From contig CAVRTQ010000022.1 in the NCBI GenBank assembly GCA_963724195.1, positions 186,001-250,000 on the forward strand: a stretch of DNA of 64,000 nucleotides, written 5' to 3'. The notes under the pieces were generated by a model, which was not told the origin of the DNA, searched no databases, and saw only the letters and a program-made list of their open reading frames with translations. The position numbers were made by a program, and so were the translations under genes. The stretch's first letter is position 1, and each line of letters begins with the position of its first letter. Below are positions 59,879 through 64,000 of the stretch, piece by piece. Source of the stretch: Solirubrobacter sp963724195 (GTDB lineage Bacteria > Actinomycetota > Thermoleophilia > Solirubrobacterales > Solirubrobacteraceae).

Positions 59879-61972
59879 GCCACCGCCTCCCGCTTGGGTT
59901 CGAACAGCCCGTCGGGTGCGTCGAGCGTGGACTCCTGCTTGGGCACCTCGGTGTTGGGCAGGAGCTCCTTCGCCCGGAGGGCCTTGATGCAGATGCGGGT
60001 GGCGTCGAGGATGACCACGATGATCAGGACGGCGAAGAACGCGGCCAGCACGCCGTCCACCGTCGAGTTTGTCACGACCCGGTTCATCTCGTCCATATCC
60101 TTCGCGGGCGCGAGCACCTCGCCGTTGGCGATCGCGTCCTTGAAGCGGTCACGCTGCGCGAAGAACCCGAGCTTCGGGTCGGCGCTGAAGACCTTCTGAT
60201 AGCTCGCGGTGAGGGTGACGACCGCGTCCCAGGCCAGCGGGATGCCCGTCACCCAGGCCCACTTGAGCTTGCCGTGCTTGATCAGCAGCACGGTGCAGAG
60301 GGTGAGCGCGATCGCCGCGAGCAACTGGTTCGCGATGCCGAACAGCGGGAACAGCTGGTTGATGCCGCCGAGCGGGTCGGTCACGCCGACGTACAGGAAG
60401 TAGCCCCACGCGCCGACGATGAGCGCGCTGCAGAGCCACACGCCCGGCTTCCACGACACGTCGCGGAACGGCTTGTACACGTTGCCGATCGTGTCCTGGA
60501 GCATGAAGCGCCCGACCCGCGTGCCCGCGTCCACCGTCGTGAGGATGAACAGGGCCTCGAACATGATCGCGAAGTGGTACCAGAAGGCTTGGCCGCCATT
60601 GGTCACGCTGGCGAAGATCTCGGACACGCCGAGCGCGAACGTCGGCGCGCCGCCGGTCTTGGAGATGATCGACTCCTCCTCGACCGCCGTGGCCGCGGAC
60701 TGCAGCGCCTCCGGCGTGATCGCGAAGCCGATCCCGTTGACGAACTCCGATGCCGATCTGCACGGTCCCGCCGGTGACGCCCGCGGGCGAGTTGACGGCG
60801 AAGTAGATGCCCGGGTCGATGATCGACGCGCAGATGATCGCCATCACCGCGACGAAGGACTCCATCAGCATCGCGCCGTAGCCGATGAAGCGGACCTGCG
60901 TCTCCTTCTCGATCAGCTTCGGCGTGGTGCCGGAGGCGATCAGGGAGTGGAAGCCGGAGAGCGCGCCGCACGCGATCGTGATGAACACGAACGGGAACAG
61001 CGAACCCGCGAACACGGGGCCCTCGCCGTTGCGCGCGAACTCCGTCACGGCCTGGTTCTTCATCACCGGCAGCGTCACGAGGATGCCGATCGCGAGCAGG
61101 ACGATCGTCCCGATCTTCATGAAGGTGGAGAGGTAGTCGCGCGGGGCGAGCAGCATCCAGACGGGCAGGACGCTGGCGACGAAGCCGTACGCGATCAGGC
61201 AGAAGACGAGCGTCTCGGGCTCGAGCGTGAACGCGTCGGCGAGGCTCGAGTCCTGCACCCAGCCGCCGAGCGCGATCACGATCAGCAGCAGCCACGACGC
61301 CGATCAGCGAGACGCTCCAGCACCCGCCCGGGCCGGATCACGCGCAGGTAGAAGCCCATGAACAGCGCGATCGGGATCGTCATCGCGATGCTGAACGTGC
61401 CCCACGGCGAGTTCGCGAGCGCGTTGACGACGACCAGCGCGAGGACCGCGAGCAGGATGATCATGATCGACAGCACCGCGACCAGCGCGGCGATGCCGCC
61501 GACCGGGCCGATCTCGTCGCGCGCCATCTGGCCGAGCGACTTGCCGTCGCGGCGCATGGAGAAGAACAGGACGACCATGTCCTGCACCGCGCCGGCGAAG
61601 ATGACGCCGACGATGATCCAGATCGTCCCGGGCAGGTAGCCCATCTGCGCGGCCAGGACCGGGCCGACGAGCGGGCCGGCGCCCGCGATCGCCGCGAAGT
61701 GGTGGCCGAACAGGACGCGCCGGTCGGTCGGCTGGAAGTCGCGGTCGTTTTCCAGCCGCTCCGCGGGCGTCGCGCGGTTGCGGTCCGTGGCCAGGACCTT
61801 GTACTGGATGAAGCGCGCGTAGAAGCGGTAGCCGATGGCGTACGAGCAGACCGCCGCGAGCGATCAACCACGCGGCGCTGATCGACTCGTCGCGAACGAG
61901 CGCGATGACTCCCCAGGCCACGGCCCCGACAATGGCCACGGCCGACCAGATCGCAATCGACTTGGTCCTCAC
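59875..61972 (-). CDS. cstA: CstA-family carbon starvation protein / pyruvate-peptide transporter, three frame breaks
   Basis: About 699 residues after corrections near 61862, 61300 and 60752; CstA proteins are about 690-700. A membrane protein with many helices: start MRTKSIAIWSAVAIVGAV, then YAIGYRFYARFIQYKVLATD, FAAIAGAGPLVGPVLAAQMG, WIIVGVIFAGAVQDMVVLFF, SMRRDGKSLGQMARDEIGPV, GALSGFHSLIASGTTPKLIE, GYGAMLMESFVAVMAIICAS, and EALFILTTVDAGTRVGRFML. The SGTTPKLIE and AGTRVGRFM motifs are hallmarks. It imports pyruvate or peptides under carbon limitation. GTG 61972 with GAGGAG nine bases upstream. An upstream palindrome may regulate it. Confidence 0.9.
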
Positions 61973-61986
61973 AGTGTGCTCCTCCC

Positions 61987-62025
61987 CTAGCGCTAGCGGG
62001 GGTTTGCTCCCCGGCTTAAGCGCTA
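61987..62025 (-). promoter_or_regulatory. Palindrome and repeats before cstA
   Basis: CTAGCGCTAG (61987-61996) is a perfect palindrome close to the cstA ribosome binding site. TAGCGCT recurs at about 62019-62025 on the minus strand, and a CGGGG/CCCCG hairpin lies between. May control cstA or end the azlCD transcript. Confidence 0.35.
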
Positions 62026-62331
62026 ACTAAACGCGCGCAAGCTCGCGGCCACCGCGGCGGCGATGACCATCACGAGCCACATCGGGGCTTTGAGGAGGAT
62101 CGCGACGATCGCGGCGCCGAGTCCGGCGGCGCGGGCGTCGATGACGAGGCCACCCTCGCCGTCGAACGTCTCGAACATGAGCAGGCCCGCGAGCAGCGCC
62201 GGCGCGAGCAGCGCCGTCACGTTCAATGCGCGCGGCGGGAGGTCCCGGGTGCCGAGCACCAGCGTGCCCGTGGCCTTGGCCGCGAACGTTCCGACGCCGA
62301 GCACCGCGATGGTGATCCAGACCGCGGTCAC
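62023..62331 (-). CDS. azlD: AzlD-family branched-chain amino acid exporter subunit
   Basis: A 102-residue membrane protein with four helices: VWITIAVLGVGTFAAKATGT, LNVTALLAPALLAGLLMFET, VIDARAAGLGAAIVAILLK and MWLVMVIAAAVAASL. It has the AzlD fold and is adjacent to AzlC, its obligatory partner for export of branched-chain amino acids and some analogues. GTG 62331 overlaps the azlC stop as GTGA. Intact. Confidence 0.9.
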   Translation of the reverse strand: MTAVWITIAVLGVGTFAAKATGTLVLGTRDLPPRALNVTALLAPALLAGLLMFETFDGEGGLVIDARAAGLGAAIVAILLKAPMWLVMVIAAAVAASLRAFS

Positions 62332-63000
62332 GCCGTCACCCGCCGCACCTGCTTGAGGCCGATCAGCGCCGCGCACGCGGCGGCGACGACCGGGATGCCG
62401 GCCGGGGTGAACGGCATCAGCAGAAACGCGATCCCCGCGCCCAGGGCCGCCGCGGTGACCCGCACACGGTCGCGCAACTCGCTGAACAGCAGGACGGCGA
62501 AGAAGGCCGGGAACATCGCGTCCAGCCCGAGGGCCTTCGGGTCGCCGAGGAGCGAGCCGCCGAGCACGCCGATCAGCGTGCCGGTCGACCAGGCCACGAA
62601 CTGGGGCGCGGTCGAGCCGATGAGCCGCTCGCGGTCGTACGTGCCATCGCCCCGGCTGGCCAGCGCGAACGAGGCGTCGACGATCGCGATCGACTCGACC
62701 GAGCGGCGCAGCGCGCCCGCCCTTGAGGAACGGTCCGATGGCGAGCCCCATCGGCAGCCAGCGCGCGTTGAGCAGCATCCCCGCGAGGATCGCGGCCAGT
62801 GCCCCGCCGCCCGTGGCCAGCACCGTGAGCGCCGCGAACTGCGCCGCGCCCGAGAAGACGAACAAGGACATCACGACCGGCGCGATCGAACCCATCACCG
62901 GCTGGGCAAGTACACCGAAGGAGATCCCCCCGAGCAACGTGGCCGGCACCAGCGGGAATCCGACTTTGAGGCCGGCTCGGATTTCGGGGGACAGGTGCAT
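62328..63000 (-). CDS. azlC: AzlC-family branched-chain amino acid exporter, one frame break
   Basis: About 223 residues after correction near 62718. GLKVGFPLVPATLLGGISFG, the signature FSGAAQFAALTVLATGGGAL and MLLNARWLPMGLAIGPFL (AzlC N-A-R) are in the first frame; the rest, IAIVDASFALASRGDGTYDR, FVAWSTGTLIGVLGGSLLG and FPAFFAVLLFSELRDRVRV, is in the next. The family (PF03591) exports branched-chain amino acids with AzlD. ATG 63000. Divergent from a CGNR regulator that may control it, with an inverted repeat between. Confidence 0.88.
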
Positions 63001-63011
63001 TTCCGAGCACC

Positions 63012-63039
63012 TTACCGTATACTGGCCTCACAGTGGTAA
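63012..63039. promoter_or_regulatory. Inverted repeat and -10 element between azlC and the CGNR gene
   Basis: TTACC (63012-63016) and GGTAA (63035-63039) flank ACTG/CAGT, giving a nested inverted repeat over the CGNR start codon GTG 63033. TATACT at 63018-63023 is a good -10; transcription would begin about at the start codon, so the mRNA may be leaderless. Confidence 0.5.
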
Positions 63040-63618
63040 CGCCAACGCCGGAAACGATCAAACTGCAGGGCGGTTCGCTGGCCTTGGACTTCGCCAATTC
63101 GACGGATTGGACCGAGGACGCAAGCGATCGTCGAGGACCAGGACGTGCTGCTCGAACCGGATTCTCTGGAGCGCTGGGGCGAGCGGATGGGCATCGCCGG
63201 GCGACCCGGCGGGGCCGACGAGCTCGAGCGCGCGCGCGGACTGCGCAGCGCGCTGCACGCCATCTTCTCCGCTCTGGCCCGCGGTGAGGAGCCGGACCAG
63301 TTCTCCCTGGCCCGCCTCCGGTTCGCCTACGCGCAGGCCGTCGCCGCCGGGACGTTGGTCCGCCAACCGGACGGCGACTTCGGGCTCGAGTGGTCCCGCG
63401 AGGAGACGCGCCGCGTGCGCTTCGCGGTCGCCGCCGACGCTGTCGCCCTGCTGGCCGACCCCGCCCGTCTGGCCCGGCTGCATCGCTGCCCGGGACGCGA
63501 CTGCGGCTGGGTGTTCCTGGACACGAGCGGTCGACGACGCTGGTGCTCGATGCAGACCTGCGGCTCGCGCGAGAAGATGCGCCGGATGTACGCCCGCAAG
63601 CGCGCCGCCGCGGTCTAG
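63033..63618 (+). CDS. CGNR zinc-finger/ABATE-domain regulator, one frame break
   Basis: About 194 residues after correction near 63128. LQGGSLALDFANSTDW is the ABATE domain start (normally L-L-x-F-x-N-T), continued in the next frame by LEPDSLERWGERMGIAG, ERARGLRSALHAIFSALARG and the CGNR zinc finger at the end: LHRCPGRDCGWVFLDTSGRR and RWCSMQTCGSREKMRRMYAR. The four Cys are complete. These proteins are probable DNA-binding stress-response regulators. GTG 63033 is chosen from the -10 position. Divergent from azlC; control of the exporter is plausible. Confidence 0.85.
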
Positions 63619-64000
63619 AGCACCCGGAGGTCCAGTGGAGCCGGCGACAGGTTGACCGGCCCGTCGGCGGTGACGAGGATGTCGTCCTCCAGCCGGATGC
63701 CGCCGATCTCCGAGTGGTAGATCCCCGGCTCGACGGTGAAGATCATGCCCTCGCGCAGCGGGATCTCGGACGTCGCGACGAGGAACGGCGGCTCGTGGAT
63801 CTCGGTGCCGATCGCGTGCCCCGCGCCGTGCAGGCAGGCGCCGATCTCGGGGTGGGCTTCCACGACGACTCTCTGCGCCGCATCGACATCGCGTGCCGTG
63901 TTCCCCACGCGCGTCGCGGCGACCGCGTCGTCGTAGGCCTCCTTGACGATGTCCCACGCCTTGACGGCCCAGTCACTCGGCGTCCCCGCGTGCGCGACGC
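63615..64000 (-). CDS. M24-family metallopeptidase (Xaa-Pro aminopeptidase-like), C-terminal part, runs past the window
   Basis: The last 128 codons of a pita-bread-fold peptidase; the 5' end is beyond base 64000. HAGTPSDWAVKAWDIVKEAY, VGNTARDVDAAQRVV, HGAGHAIGTEIHEPPFL (metal His plus Glu-containing segment), MIFTVEPGIYHSEIGGIRLE with two metal Glu, and a closing ILVTADGPVNLSPAP are hallmarks of Xaa-Pro peptidases. Frame intact. The stop overlaps the CGNR stop by 4 bases on the other strand. Whether it is a dipeptidase or aminopeptidase cannot be told. Confidence 0.9.
   Translation of the reverse strand, partial: VAHAGTPSDWAVKAWDIVKEAYDDAVAATRVGNTARDVDAAQRVVVEAHPEIGACLHGAGHAIGTEIHEPPFLVATSEIPLREGMIFTVEPGIYHSEIGGIRLEDDILVTADGPVNLSPAPLDLRVL

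Noticed and set aside
1..64000. tRNA, rRNA or known riboswitch
   Set aside because: I found no tRNA-like cloverleaf, conserved rRNA segment or recognisable riboswitch by eye in the intergenic regions; a covariance search would be decisive.

Overview
The window is about 64 kb of very GC-rich DNA with tightly packed genes, many GTG/TTG starts and stop/start overlaps. The gene content points to an actinomycetota lineage, most likely Solirubrobacterales (Thermoleophilia): class II DAHP synthase, a HelD/HelR-type helicase, a fused nitrate reductase, DUF2017 next to ClpS, an ECF42-like sigma factor with a DGPF/YCII partner, and LVIVD-repeat secreted proteins ending in a tail module I associate with that order. 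The lineage is an inference. I see no rRNA, tRNA, CRISPR array, IS element or prophage.

Layout. 0-4.4 kb: amino-acid permease, PuuD-like hydrolase and SDR in one overlapping run, then a secreted phosphatase/nuclease-fold protein and an ankyrin protein. 4.4-7.6 kb: VOC protein, a YCII domain joined in frame to an ECF42-like sigma factor, and DUF899; the sigma gene and DUF899 share an identical bipartite promoter. 7.5-11.3 kb: ABC-F ATPase and helicase. 11.3-19.2 kb: TetR regulator divergent from a nitrate assimilation operon narK-nirB-nirD-nasA with 4-base overlaps; nasA carries its own NirB-type FAD/NAD(P)H module. 19-24 kb: secreted proteins, AlkD-like protein and two tandem S1 proteases. 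23.5-28.2 kb: XRE regulator, monooxygenase, VOC protein, DAHP synthase, MarR regulator with twin operators divergent from a SnoaL/YciI pair, then a 261-base noncoding element of nested inverted repeats and three tandem hairpins. 28.2-37.3 kb: large LuxR ATPase regulator, GntR, lipoprotein, ArsR-like regulator, hydrolase, phosphoesterase, acyl-CoA dehydrogenase and AMP-forming ligase. 37.3-46.9 kb: two paralogous LVIVD proteins, DUF305 lipoprotein, secreted peptidase-like hydrolase, flavin monooxygenase and class III aminotransferase. 47-56 kb: AbiEi/DUF559-like protein, secreted protein, PhnB-like protein, methyltransferase, purine permease and a kinase-AAA-TPR protein. 56.4-62 kb: a six-gene minus-strand chain cstA-ybdD-coaA-GMC-clpS-DUF2017 with overlaps or gaps of at most 5 bases. 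62-64 kb: AzlCD exporter, CGNR regulator and a partial M24 peptidase.

A major caveat is that about half of the recognisable genes need one or more single-base frame corrections to read through their conserved domains. The breaks occur in housekeeping-type genes (CstA, NasA, AzgA) as well as accessory ones and are worst between 37.3 and 42.3 kb. This looks more like uncorrected consensus errors than wholesale gene decay. For broken genes I give the span of the corrected gene and the approximate position of each break.

Best leads: the structured element at 27949-28209; the pair of identical ECF promoters (TGTCCA-N17-CGACGT) defining a local sigma regulon; a putative TetR operator at narK with a 14-base echo before the purine permease; the MarR twin operators overlapping a start codon; and the coupled cstA-to-DUF2017 operon.
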